Shown in pieces: positions 1-8,025 of a DNA stretch of 64,000 bases (its first letter is position 1; every line of letters begins with the position of its first letter). The translations under genes and the position numbers were made by a program. The notes below the pieces were generated by a model. It was not told where the DNA came from, ran no database searches, and was given only the letters and a program-made list of their open reading frames with translations. The stretch comes from Desulfoscipio gibsoniae DSM 7213 (GTDB lineage Bacteria > Bacillota > Desulfotomaculia > Desulfotomaculales > Desulfallaceae), in the NCBI RefSeq assembly GCF_000233715.2, contig NC_021184.1:310001-374000 (forward strand), read 5' to 3'.

Positions 1-1254
1 ATTGACTTGATGGATGAGGCGGGTTCCCGGGTGCGGTTGCAAGCTTTTACAGCACCCCCTGACGTAAAGGACCTGGAACAGCGCATTGAGGAGATCTGCA
101 AGGAAAAAGAGGCTGCGGTAAATAATCAGGAATTTGAAAAAGCGGCCCAGCTGCGGGACGAGGAAAGTAAGTTAAGGCAGGAGCTGGATGGCAAACGCAG
201 CACTTGGCAGCAGCAAAAGGGCGGCAAGAAACTGGAAGTAACCGCAGAGGATATCGCTCAAATTGTGGCCAGTTGGACGGGTATACCGGTTAAAAAACTG
301 GCAGAGGAAGAATCAGACCGGCTGCTGCGTATGGAGGAAATACTGCACCAGCGGGTAGTCGGCCAGGATGAAGCTGTTGCGGCGGTATCCAGGGCTATTC
401 GCCGTGCCCGGGCCGGGTTGAAGGATCCTAAGCGGCCCATTGGTTCATTTATCTTTTTGGGACCCACAGGGGTGGGTAAAACTGAGCTGGCCAGGGCGCT
501 GGCCGAGGCTATGTTCGGCGATGAGGATGCAATGGTACGCATTGACATGAGCGAGTATATGGAAAAGTTTGCAGTTAGCCGGTTGGTGGGCGCGCCCCCT
601 GGATACGTGGGTTATGATGAGGGTGGGCAATTAACCGACGCGGTACGGCGCAAACCCTATTCCGTAGTGCTGTTGGATGAAATTGAAAAAGCTCATCCGG
701 ATGTATTTAATATACTGCTGCAAGTGCTGGAGGATGGTCGTCTCACCGATGCCAAGGGCCGTACAGTGGATTTTCGCAACACGGTAATTATCATGACCTC
801 CAATGTGGGTGTAGGATTGATTAAACGGGAAACCACAATGGGCTTTAAAACCAATGAGGGGGCCAATACAAGTTACGAAAATATGAAAAAAAGGGTTATG
901 GATGACTTGCGCCGCGCCTTTAGGCCGGAGTTCTTAAATCGTATTGATGATATAATTGTCTTTCACGGGCTGAGTCAGGTCCATATTAAGGAAATTGTGG
1001 GACTGATGGTACAGGAAGTGGCCGGGCGTCTGGCTGAAAATGAGATAGCCATTGAAGTTACCGATGCGGCCGGGGAGTACCTGGCCCGGGAAGGGTTTGA
1101 CGAAGAATATGGTGCCAGGCCGCTGCGCCGGGCCATTCAGAAGGAGATCGAAGACCGCCTGTCGGAGGAAATGCTGCGTGGAACCTTTAGGCGTGGCGAC
1201 CGGGTACTAATTGACAAAGAAACCGGCGGGGGTTTGAAAGTAGTCAAAATTTAA
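1..1254 (+). CDS. clpC: ATP-dependent Clp protease ATP-binding subunit ClpC (3' part)
   Basis: The reading frame is open from the first base, so the 5' half lies outside the window; about 418 of the usual ~810 residues are present. ClpC is a Hsp100 unfoldase that feeds substrates to ClpP and handles McsB-marked or adaptor-bound proteins. Visible in order: end of the first AAA+ module (DEAGSRVRL), a UVR-type coiled middle segment (about residues 18-60 of the fragment), the second AAA+ module with Walker A GPTGVGKT (codons near 460-487) and Walker [14 protein letters not shown], and the C-terminal D2-small domain ([12 protein letters not shown]). It ends with an intrinsic terminator before radA. 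Identity is secure. Confidence 0.95.
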   Translation: MDLMDEAGSRVRLQAFTAPPDVKDLEQRIEEICKEKEAAVNNQEFEKAAQLRDEESKLRQELDGKRSTWQQQKGGKKLEVTAEDIAQIVASWTGIPVKKLAEEESDRLLRMEEILHQRVVGQDEAVAAVSRAIRRARAGLKDPKRPIGSFIFLGPTGVGKTELARALAEAMFGDEDAMVRIDMSEYMEKFAVSRLVGAPPGYVGYDEGGQLTDAVRRKPYSVVLLDEIEKAHPDVFNILLQVLEDGRLTDAKGRTVDFRNTVIIMTSNVGVGLIKRETTMGFKTNEGANTSYENMKKRVMDDLRRAFRPEFLNRIDDIIVFHGLSQVHIKEIVGLMVQEVAGRLAENEIAIEVTDAAGEYLAREGFDEEYGARPLRRAIQKEIEDRLSEEMLRGTFRRGDRVLIDKETGGGLKVVKI

Positions 1255-1308
1255 GTGATAGGCAAATAATAGTGTCATCAAGGAAGTAAATTAAATATGA
1301 TGTGAGTA

Positions 1309-1347
1309 GGGGTAAGGGTGGAGGTTAATCCCTTTTACCCCTTTTTT
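1309..1347 (+). terminator. Intrinsic terminator after clpC
   Basis: A G-rich arm at 1309-1318 pairs with a C-rich arm at 1330-1341 (ggggtaaggg against cccttttacccc), followed directly by six T. This separates the clpC transcript from radA. Confidence 0.75.
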
Positions 1348-1398
1348 ATTATAGACACAATTACCAGGGCTGTTGGTGCTGCAGTTGCGGCTGTACTA

Positions 1399-1407
1399 TG
1401 ATATAAT
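1399..1407 (+). promoter_or_regulatory. Extended -10 promoter candidate for radA-disA
   Basis: TGATATAAT is an extended -10 element (TGn plus perfect TATAAT) 30 nt upstream of the chosen radA start. No good -35 hexamer sits 17 nt upstream, which is tolerated for extended -10 promoters. Assignment is by pattern only. Confidence 0.45.
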
Positions 1408-1437
1408 TATTAGATAATTTTTGGGGGAGAATTGGCT

Positions 1438-2790
1438 GTGACTGCAAAAAAAACAGGTTATTATTGCCAGCAATGCGGGCATTTTACTTCCCGGTGGATG
1501 GGTCGCTGTTCCGGTTGCGGGGGATGGAACACCTACGTGGAAGAGGTTGCTGTACCCGCGCGGCATGGCCGGGCGTCGGGGCACCGGGAGGAAGATCCCC
1601 GTCCCCTGATAGAGGTTCCCCTGATGGATGGCGAACGCCGGTCCACGGGTATGGCTGAATTAAATCGTGTGCTGGGCGGCGGTGTGGTGCCGGGTTCGCT
1701 AATATTATTGGGCGGCGACCCGGGCATTGGTAAATCAACTTTGCTTTTGCAAGTCGCCGGTGCGGTGGGCTCTGCCGGTCACCGGGTGCTTTATGTGTCG
1801 GGGGAGGAATCACCTCACCAGCTGAAGCTGCGCGCTGAACGGCTTGGGGTAAACAGTACCGAGCTTTACGTATATCCACAAACTAATCTGGAAACCGTGG
1901 AAGAGCAGTTGGCCAGGGTAAATCCTTCGCTGGTAGTGGTAGATTCCATCCAGACGATGTTTTTATCCGATATTTCATCTGCTCCCGGCAGTGTGAGCCA
2001 GGTGCGGGAATGTACCGCGCGGCTTATGCAGCTGGCCAAAAAACAGTCGGTATCAATTTTTGTTGTAGGGCACGTCACCAAGGAGGGCATGATTGCCGGC
2101 CCCCGGGTTATGGAACACATGGTGGACGTAGTGCTATACTTTGAAGGTGAGCGCCATCAAACATTTAGAATACTGCGCGGTGTAAAAAACCGTTTTGGTT
2201 CTACTAATGAAATTGGCGTTTTTGAGATGTCCGGCACCGGCCTGCGGGAGGTGGCCAATCCTTCTTCCTTTTTTTTAATGGATCATGTCTGCCGGAATGT
2301 GGCTGGAACAGTGGTGGTACCAACTCTGGAGGGTACCCGCCCTTTGTTGGTGGAGATTCAAGGACTGGTTTGCCCTACTTCCTTTGGCACGCCCAGGCGA
2401 ATGACTGCCGGGGTGGATCATAATCGGGTGGCCCTGATTATGGCTGTGTTGGAAAAGCGTTTGGGGTTAATGTTGGGCAACTGTGATGCTTATGTTAACG
2501 TAGTGGGAGGTGTACGTATAGATGAGCCCGCGGCCGACCTGGGTATTGCAGTAGCACTGGCCTCCAGTTTTCGGGATCGGGCCATTGACGGGAGTATGGT
2601 AGTTATGGGTGAGCTGGGGCTGACCGGTGAAATCCGGCCGGTTACTGCGGTGGATAAAAGGATTCGGGAAGCCGCCCAACTGGGTTTCGGATGTTGCATA
2701 GTGCCCCGGCAAAAGGGTCTGCCCAAAGCAGGTGAGCTGGATATTAAAGAAGCAGCTACACTGGCAGAAGCGTTTGACTTAGTGTTTTAA
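1438..2790 (+). CDS. radA: DNA repair protein RadA (branch-migration ATPase)
   Basis: A 450-residue RadA/Sms protein that drives branch migration of recombination intermediates. An N-terminal C4 zinc finger (C10, C13, C24, C27) precedes a RecA-like ATPase with Walker A GGDPGIGKST (about 91-100), the RadA-specific KNRFG motif (about 250) and a C-terminal Lon-protease-like domain. I chose the GTG at 1438 because the SD GGGGGAG (1423-1429) is 8 nt upstream; the in-frame TTG at 1432 is only 2 nt from it. The radA-disA order is the usual one in Firmicutes. Confidence 0.95.
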   Translation: MTAKKTGYYCQQCGHFTSRWMGRCSGCGGWNTYVEEVAVPARHGRASGHREEDPRPLIEVPLMDGERRSTGMAELNRVLGGGVVPGSLILLGGDPGIGKSTLLLQVAGAVGSAGHRVLYVSGEESPHQLKLRAERLGVNSTELYVYPQTNLETVEEQLARVNPSLVVVDSIQTMFLSDISSAPGSVSQVRECTARLMQLAKKQSVSIFVVGHVTKEGMIAGPRVMEHMVDVVLYFEGERHQTFRILRGVKNRFGSTNEIGVFEMSGTGLREVANPSSFFLMDHVCRNVAGTVVVPTLEGTRPLLVEIQGLVCPTSFGTPRRMTAGVDHNRVALIMAVLEKRLGLMLGNCDAYVNVVGGVRIDEPAADLGIAVALASSFRDRAIDGSMVVMGELGLTGEIRPVTAVDKRIREAAQLGFGCCIVPRQKGLPKAGELDIKEAATLAEAFDLVF

Positions 2791-2835
2791 TATAAGTAAA
2801 ATTTTACTTAAACCGGTGCTTAAAGGGGGAGAAAA

Positions 2836-3897
2836 TTGGAAGATAAATTGCTCAAGGTGCTGCGGGTGGTTGCGCCGGGCACGCCGCTGCGCGAAGGTAT
2901 GGAGAATATTTTAAGAGCTAAAACCGGAGGTTTATTAGTTATTGGTGATAGTCCCGAAATTATGGAATTAGCCGAGGGTGGGTTTGCTATTAATGCTGAC
3001 TTTACTCCTGCTAATCTTTATGAACTGGCTAAAATGGATGGGGCCATCATTATTAGTGAAGATGTTAAAAAGATAATTGCTGCTAATACCCAATTAATCC
3101 CCAACCTGAGCATCCCTTCCAGTGAGACGGGCATCCGGCACCGTACGGCGGAACGGGTGGCTAAGCAAACCGGTTCCCTGGTCATCTCCATTTCCCAGCG
3201 GCGTAGTGTTATTACAATTTATAAAGGTAATTTAAAGTATGTACTCCGGGAATCCGGGGTTGTTATTACCAAGGCCAACCAGGCCATACAAACCTTGGAG
3301 AAATATCGCAGTGTGTTAAACCGGGTAGTGGCTAATTTAAGTATACTGGAGTTCGAAGAGGCTGTGACCCTGTTTGATGTGGCCAAGGCCATACAAAGGA
3401 CAGAAATGGTTTTAAGGGTGGTCAAAGAAATTAAGCGCTATATAGGTGAGCTGGGCACCGAGGGGCGTCTGGTTACTATGCAACTTGAGGAACTGGTGGC
3501 TAATGTGGAGGAGGAGGGGCGTTTAATTATTCAAGATTACGCTACCCTGAGCGGGGAAAAACCGCCGGAAAGTGTCCTGGCTATGATCGGCAGTTGGCCC
3601 GCCGAAGATTTGTTGGATCTTTCACTCGTAGCCCGTGCCCTGGGACATCCGGGTAGTGCCAGCATACTGGATCAAAGCGTAGCACCACGAGGCTACCGTA
3701 TCTTGGAGAAAATCCCCCGGTTGCCCCTGCAGGTTGTAGAAAATCTGGTGCGGGAATTTGGCTCACTGCGGAAGGTGCTTGGGGCCACCATTGAGGAACT
3801 GGATGCCGTGGAGGGGATTGGCGAGGTTAGGGCGCGCTCTATCAAGGAAGGGTTGCAGAGGTATCGTGACCAGCTTACCCAGGAGCGGTACGTGTAA
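2836..3897 (+). CDS. disA: DNA integrity scanning diadenylate cyclase DisA
   Basis: Makes cyclic di-AMP from two ATP and scans DNA for branched intermediates; in Bacillus it delays sporulation when damage is found. The 353-residue product carries the DAC-domain motifs DGA (68-70) and RHR (101-103), a central helical spine, and a C-terminal helix-hairpin-helix region (EELDAVEGIGEVRARSI) that binds DNA. Start is TTG at 2836 behind GGGGGAG. It lies 45 nt after radA and is probably co-transcribed; RadA inhibits DisA in Bacillus, so the pairing fits. Confidence 0.95.
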   Translation: MEDKLLKVLRVVAPGTPLREGMENILRAKTGGLLVIGDSPEIMELAEGGFAINADFTPANLYELAKMDGAIIISEDVKKIIAANTQLIPNLSIPSSETGIRHRTAERVAKQTGSLVISISQRRSVITIYKGNLKYVLRESGVVITKANQAIQTLEKYRSVLNRVVANLSILEFEEAVTLFDVAKAIQRTEMVLRVVKEIKRYIGELGTEGRLVTMQLEELVANVEEEGRLIIQDYATLSGEKPPESVLAMIGSWPAEDLLDLSLVARALGHPGSASILDQSVAPRGYRILEKIPRLPLQVVENLVREFGSLRKVLGATIEELDAVEGIGEVRARSIKEGLQRYRDQLTQERYV

Positions 3898-3900
3898 AAC

Positions 3901-3952
3901 AAAAATTATTAAAGGCATTGCCTGGGGGCGTGCCTTTAATAATTTTTAGTTA
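3901..3952. terminator. Bidirectional intrinsic terminator between disA and the convergent gene
   Basis: A 17-nt perfect inverted repeat (3901-3917 with 3931-3947) starts with five A and ends with five T, so it can terminate both disA and the minus-strand gene at 4166-4564. Confidence 0.85.
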
Positions 3953-4165
3953 TAAAATGAAAACCAAGAAAAATAATATAGAAGGAAAATGGTTTATCTG
4001 TATGGAATTTATCTATAGAACTAAGTAACGTAAGAACTATGTGATAAGGTTTTAATTTTTGGGTCGCCATATATTTGGAGCAAGCCGGCTTAGCGGTTTT
4101 TCTTAAGCAAAAATATTGGGCTGTATATGTAGGTAGTATGCAGAGCAAAACAAAAAGCCGGTCGG

Positions 4166-4564
4166 TCAGGCTAGATTATACAATCCCAATGCTTTTAAAT
4201 TTTTTTGTTCTTTGATTAAAATATCATACATGTTCAGGTCAAGCAAATTGCATAGAGCGGCCAGATAAAAAAGGGTGCGTCCCATTTCTAATTCTATGAT
4301 TTCCCGACAGTTGTCACACAGCTCGCCTTCCAGATGTGATTCCAGCAATTTTTTTAATTCCTCCAGCGAAGTTTCAGGTGGAATTTTCTTTTTAGCTGCA
4401 TTTATTCTCAAACACCCACAGCTGGTTACTGATTTAATGATGTTCCTGTTCATTCTGGCGTTGGTTTCCTGTGACTTGGCCAGCAGGTCCAGGATGCTCC
4501 GGTTGCAGAGCAGTATTTCAGAAACCGTATGTTGAAATTCGTCATAGATTATATCTTTTAGCAA
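4166..4564 (-). CDS. Conserved small cysteine-containing protein, function unknown (MazG-like C-terminus)
   Basis: A 132-residue protein I do not recognise with certainty; related proteins beside carD in other Clostridia are, from memory, annotated as DUF1573. The N-terminal half is helical (FQHTVSEILLCNRSILDLL), followed by CGC (about residues 49-51) and a CDNC motif (about 83-86). The tail ELEMGRTLFYLAALCNLLDLNMYDIL recalls the ExxD helix region of MazG-like NTP pyrophosphatases, but the acidic metal motif is incomplete. Start is TTG at 4564 behind AAAGGAG (9-nt spacing). It has its own consensus promoter, head-to-head with carD. The four cysteines suggest metal or redox binding (inference). 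Confidence 0.75.
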   Translation of the reverse strand: MLKDIIYDEFQHTVSEILLCNRSILDLLAKSQETNARMNRNIIKSVTSCGCLRINAAKKKIPPETSLEELKKLLESHLEGELCDNCREIIELEMGRTLFYLAALCNLLDLNMYDILIKEQKNLKALGLYNLA

Positions 4565-4601
4565 ACGGTTTCACTCCTTTGTGATTTTAGAACCTGCAGT
4601 A

Positions 4602-4631
4602 ATTATAACGGTGAGCAGCTTGTCCTGTCAA
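4602..4631 (-). promoter_or_regulatory. Sigma-A promoter of the minus-strand gene 4166-4564
   Basis: On the minus strand TTGACA (4631-4626) and TATAAT (4607-4602) are separated by 18 nt; both hexamers are perfect. It is divergent from the carD promoters, with -35 boxes only about 25 bp apart. Confidence 0.8.
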
Positions 4632-4655
4632 ACCATTGAACTTTAAAAAATATTA

Positions 4656-4684
4656 TTGACACAATGTATATGCTGTGCTAAAAT
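4656..4684 (+). promoter_or_regulatory. carD distal promoter P1
   Basis: TTGACA (4656-4661), 17 nt, TAAAAT (4679-4684). First of two tandem promoters before carD. Confidence 0.75.
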
Positions 4685-4695
4685 ATTAGATTTCC

Positions 4696-4724
4696 TTGAC
4701 AATATCCTATTTTTGTGGTATATT
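4696..4724 (+). promoter_or_regulatory. carD proximal promoter P2
   Basis: TTGACA (4696-4701), 17 nt, TATATT (4719-4724). The predicted start near 4731 leaves about 10 nt before the SD at 4741, a very short leader. Confidence 0.75.
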
Positions 4725-4756
4725 ATTTTATGAATATGGTAAGGAGGGCCGGGAAT

Positions 4757-5233
4757 TTGTTTAAAATTGGAGATAAAGTTGTTTATCCCATGCACGGTGC
4801 TGGGATTATCGAAGCTATCGAGGAAAAGGAAGTTCTCGGGGAGACCAGACAGTACTATATCCTCAGGTTGCCGGTTGGTGATATGAAAGTAATGATACCC
4901 ATTTCCAACTGTAAAGAGGTGGGGTTACGCCAGGTAATTGATGATGATGGGGTGCAGCGGGTTTTTCGCATTTTACGTGAACAATCCACCAGCATGTCGG
5001 ACAACTGGAACAGGCGCTATCGGGCTAACCTGGAAAAAATAAAAAGCGGTAATATCTATGAAGTTGCGGAGGTTGTAAGAAACCTGGTTAAAAGGGATAA
5101 AGAAAAAGGTCTTTCCTCAGGTGAACGAAAAATGCTTGAAAATGCTCGGCAAATATTGATCAGTGAACTGGTGCTGGCTACCGAGTTGGGTGAGGATAAG
5201 ACAAAATCCATGATTGAGGGAGTCTTTGCATAA
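4757..5233 (+). CDS. carD: CarD-family transcriptional regulator
   Basis: A 158-residue CarD/CdnL-type RNA polymerase-binding protein. The N-terminal RNAP-interaction domain starts FKIGDKVVYPMHGAGII and is followed by a helical DNA-binding domain (conserved W in SDNWNRRYR). Family members stabilise the open complex at promoters, notably rRNA-type ones. The TTG at 4757 lies 8 nt after AAGGAGGG (4741-4748) and matches the family N-terminus; a longer frame from 4715 would start upstream of the predicted transcript start of P2. It has tandem promoters and its own terminator, so it is monocistronic. Confidence 0.9.
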   Translation: MFKIGDKVVYPMHGAGIIEAIEEKEVLGETRQYYILRLPVGDMKVMIPISNCKEVGLRQVIDDDGVQRVFRILREQSTSMSDNWNRRYRANLEKIKSGNIYEVAEVVRNLVKRDKEKGLSSGERKMLENARQILISELVLATELGEDKTKSMIEGVFA

Positions 5234-5258
5234 TACGTCAGGCAACTGGCGTATTTTT
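5233..5258 (+). terminator. Terminator after carD
   Basis: Hairpin atacgtcag/ctggcgtat (one G-T pair, GCAA loop) ending in a run of five T; it overlaps the carD stop codon. Confidence 0.75.
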
Positions 5259-5367
5259 ATTTAACGGAAAAAATCTCCAAAAAGGTTGAAACTAACTTTT
5301 AAATCATCCATAATAGAATATAATACCGCTGTAAATAATAATTAACAATAAGGGAGGTGATATCAGG

Positions 5368-6516
5368 ATGGTCAGAAAGTTGGTATTTATAATTATGGTG
5401 GTTTTGTTTTCCGCCGCCGGCGGTTATTTGGGGTGGTACCTATCGGATTTGGGCTTGTGGCCCCTTACTGATACCATGAAGTTTGGCATAATCGGTCTAG
5501 GTGCGCTGGTCGGTCTGGTGTTGGGTATTTTACTTACACCCTGGCTGATCCGGTTTTCCTTGTGGCTGACGGCGCTCCTTGAACAAATGCTTAGCAAGAC
5601 GCCGGTGCAAGATCTGGTCATGGGCTCAGTTGGTCTCATTGTCGGACTTATTATAGCTAATTTATTAGGTTCAGTTTTTGCGTTTATGGGTATTCCAGGT
5701 AAAATAATTTGGATAGCGGTAACTTTATTGCTTGGCTACCTGGGGCTGGCAATAAGTGTTAAAAAGCGTGAAGAAATAATGAGCTTTTTTAGTAACATAT
5801 CCCGTCTGGGTGGCAGTAAGGAGAAAGAGAAAACCGTATCTGAAGCAAAACAAACCGGAATCCAAAAAATTCTTGACACCAGTGTCATTATAGACGGCAG
5901 GATTGCGGATTTATCGGCAAGCGGTTTTGTTGAAGGAGCCTTGGTGGTGCCTGGTTTCGTATTGGAAGAACTGCGTCATATAGCAGATTCATCAGATTTG
6001 CTTAAGCGTAACCGGGGTCGCCGGGGGCTGGATATTTTAAATAATTTACGCAAAGATACATCGGTTAAAGTGGTAATCTATGATAACACCAAAGGCATTG
6101 ACGATTCCCTGGAGGTGGACACCAAGCTGGTTAAGCTGGCCCAGAAACTGGGTGCGAAAATAGTTACCAATGATTTTAATTTAAATAAAGTGGCTGAACT
6201 GCATGGTGTTAAGGTATTAAATATAAATGAACTGGCTAATGCTGTTAAACCGGTTGTGCTGCCAGGTGAAGAAATGCTGGTACAGGTAGTCAAGGAGGGT
6301 AAGGAGTCCGGACAGGGGATAGCTTACCTGGATGACGGTACCATGATCGTGGTGGACGGTGGTAAACGGTATATGCATCAAACTATTACCGTACTGGTGA
6401 CCAGTGTATTGCAAACAGCGGCCGGGCGCATGATATTTGCCAAGCCCAAAACCGACCGGCGGGGCGATGTCCAGCAGGAAACCCATGATTTTGGAGAGGT
6501 GAAAATGCTTGTGTAG
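5368..6516 (+). CDS. yacL: Membrane-anchored PIN/TRAM domain protein (YacL family)
   Basis: A 382-residue protein with four N-terminal hydrophobic segments (about residues 5-27, 37-58, 75-100, 105-127), a PIN nuclease-like domain beginning ILDTSVIIDGRIADL (about 167) and a C-terminal TRAM domain (about 292-350). PIN domains are metal-dependent RNases and TRAM binds RNA, so a membrane-tethered RNA-processing role is likely, though the target is unknown. ATG 5368 follows AGGGAGGTGA. A TATAAT box at 5319-5324 is present upstream without a good -35. The last 8 nt overlap ispD, as in other Firmicutes. Confidence 0.88.
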   Translation: MVRKLVFIIMVVLFSAAGGYLGWYLSDLGLWPLTDTMKFGIIGLGALVGLVLGILLTPWLIRFSLWLTALLEQMLSKTPVQDLVMGSVGLIVGLIIANLLGSVFAFMGIPGKIIWIAVTLLLGYLGLAISVKKREEIMSFFSNISRLGGSKEKEKTVSEAKQTGIQKILDTSVIIDGRIADLSASGFVEGALVVPGFVLEELRHIADSSDLLKRNRGRRGLDILNNLRKDTSVKVVIYDNTKGIDDSLEVDTKLVKLAQKLGAKIVTNDFNLNKVAELHGVKVLNINELANAVKPVVLPGEEMLVQVVKEGKESGQGIAYLDDGTMIVVDGGKRYMHQTITVLVTSVLQTAAGRMIFAKPKTDRRGDVQQETHDFGEVKMLV

Positions 6517-7183
6517 TGTTTATGCACTGGTGGCCGCGGCCGGCCGGAGCACCCGTATGGGTGGTGGGGTCAATAAGCAGCTGCTTGACTTGGCTGGTCA
6601 ACCGGTAGTGGTACACTCGCTGCGGGCTTTGCATGCAGTGCCGGTGGACGGCCTTATCTTGGTTGTAACGCCGGGTGAAGAAGAAATTTTTCGGTCGGTG
6701 TTGAACAGGTTTATGCATGATGTAGTTATAAAAATTGTTCCGGGTGGAGCCAGCCGCGGGGATTCTGTAATGTCCGGCTTAATGGCCTTGCCCAACGATG
6801 TTGAGCTGGTAGTGGTGCATGATGGCGCGCGTCCGTTAATCAAACCTGAAAAAATACGGGAAGCGATCAGCCAGGCCAGGCAGTGGGGTGCCGCTACCCT
6901 GGCGGTGCCTGCCAAGGACACCATTAAAGTAGCGGGTGAACAAGATCTGGTGCGGCAAACCCTGCAGCGGGACAAGTTGTGGCAGGTGCAAACGCCTCAG
7001 GTGTTTAAGCGCCAGCTGCTGGTGGAAGCACACCGGGTGGCCGCCCGGGACGGTTTTGCCGGTACGGATGACGCTTCCCTGGTGGAGCGGTTGGGGCATC
7101 CCGTCAAGTTGGTGCGGGGTGATTATGCCAACATAAAAATTACTACCCCTGAAGATATTGTTCTAGCCGGTATGTTGATGTAG
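6509..7183 (+). CDS. ispD: 2-C-methyl-D-erythritol 4-phosphate cytidylyltransferase
   Basis: Third step of the MEP isoprenoid pathway: transfers CMP from CTP to MEP. The 224-residue protein has the nucleotide-binding loop AAAGRSTRMGG near the N-terminus, a K in NKQLLDL, VHDGARPL and the C-terminal GDYANIKITTPEDI typical of IspD. The TTG at 6509 is preceded by GGAGAGGTGA and overlaps yacL, implying translational coupling. ispF follows, giving the common ispDF pair. Confidence 0.95.
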   Translation: MCSVYALVAAAGRSTRMGGGVNKQLLDLAGQPVVVHSLRALHAVPVDGLILVVTPGEEEIFRSVLNRFMHDVVIKIVPGGASRGDSVMSGLMALPNDVELVVVHDGARPLIKPEKIREAISQARQWGAATLAVPAKDTIKVAGEQDLVRQTLQRDKLWQVQTPQVFKRQLLVEAHRVAARDGFAGTDDASLVERLGHPVKLVRGDYANIKITTPEDIVLAGMLM

Positions 7184-7238
7184 AAATATGTCGATAAGTT
7201 TAAATAAGTTAAAGCCTGACCCCTTGGGAGGTTTATGC

Positions 7239-7724
7239 ATGAGGGTAGGTATAGGATATGATGTTCACAGTTTTGTTGAGGGAAGGCCATTGATTTTAGG
7301 TGGGGTGAAAGTGCCTTATCACCTGGGGCTGAAAGGTCATTCGGATGCTGATGTGCTGGTGCATGCTGTAATGGACGCTTTGCTGGGTGCCGCCGGGTGT
7401 GGTGATATTGGCAAGCATTTTCCCGACACTGACCCGCAGTACCGGGGCATTTCCAGCCTGGTGCTGCTTAAAGATGTTATTGCTCATTTAAACAACCTGC
7501 AATGGGTGGTGGGGAATGTGGATGCCGTAGTTATTGCCCAGGCTCCCAAAATAGCCCCTTATATTGAGCAGATGCGGGTGAACATGGCTCGGGAAATGGG
7601 TGTGGCCACTAACTTGGTCAGCGTTAAGGCTACAACTACGGAAGGATTGGGGTTCGCGGGTCGTGGTGAGGGAATTTCCGCCCAGGCGGTAGCCTGTATT
7701 TATCCGGCAACTAACCCGCGCTAA
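7239..7724 (+). CDS. ispF: 2-C-methyl-D-erythritol 2,4-cyclodiphosphate synthase
   Basis: Fifth MEP-pathway enzyme; cyclises CDP-ME 2-phosphate with release of CMP. The 161-residue product has zinc ligands D8 and H10 (GYDVH), the GHSDADVLVHA segment and the CMP-site ATTTEGLGF. ATG 7239 lies 7 nt after GGGAGG; the frame is open further upstream but without an SD. The final codons and stop lie at the edge of a repeat-like element (7719-7814), which may have supplied the stop codon. Confidence 0.95.
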   Translation: MRVGIGYDVHSFVEGRPLILGGVKVPYHLGLKGHSDADVLVHAVMDALLGAAGCGDIGKHFPDTDPQYRGISSLVLLKDVIAHLNNLQWVVGNVDAVVIAQAPKIAPYIEQMRVNMAREMGVATNLVSVKATTTEGLGFAGRGEGISAQAVACIYPATNPR

Positions 7725-7814
7725 TGCTCCCGCTTCTATAGACGAGGGGACTAGTCCTTGAGGAATATTTCAATTGTTAGTTAAAGCTCCACCGGATTTA
7801 AGAATTTGTGTTAT
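7719..7814. repeat. Dispersed structured repeat, copy A (MITE-like)
   Basis: Starts at the ispF stop codon. Two stretches resemble the rplJ leader at 20050-20200: ctaatgctcccgcttct against ctaatactcccacttt, and gaggaat...ccaccggatttaagaatttgt against gaggaat...ccacccgaattaagaatttgt. By eye the second block is about 70% identical. No protein is encoded. It may be a remnant of the structured end of an IS200/IS605-type element, which is inference. Confidence 0.45.
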
Positions 7815-7870
7815 AAGATGATTAAGCCTGGCTTATAAGTGAGAGAGCTTAAGAACTTACGCAGTTAATT

Positions 7871-7912
7871 ATTAAGCCGTATCCTCAAGAACACAGGGTA
7901 CGGCTTTAATTA
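7871..7912 (+). terminator. Terminator-like hairpin after ispF
   Basis: attaagccgtatcct (7871-7885) pairs with agggtacggctttaat (7895-7910), with one bulge. The T-run after the stem is short, so efficiency is uncertain. Confidence 0.6.
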
Positions 7913-7953
7913 TATACCCGGTGCCTCTTTACCAGGCAAATTAGTGTAAAAAG

Positions 7954-7983
7954 TTGCTAGCAAATACTGCGCAATGTTATAAT
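7954..7983 (+). promoter_or_regulatory. gltX promoter
   Basis: TTGCTA (7954-7959), 18 nt, TATAAT (7978-7983). Transcription would begin near 7990, downstream of the GTG at 7987, which supports the later gltX start. Confidence 0.7.
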
Positions 7984-8025
7984 TAAGTGTCGAAAAACAG
8001 CCATAATAAGGGAGTGGAACCAGCA

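Noticed and set aside
7987-8025. Upstream GTG start for gltX adding 13 residues
   Set aside because: No SD, and the best promoter would start transcription at or after this codon.
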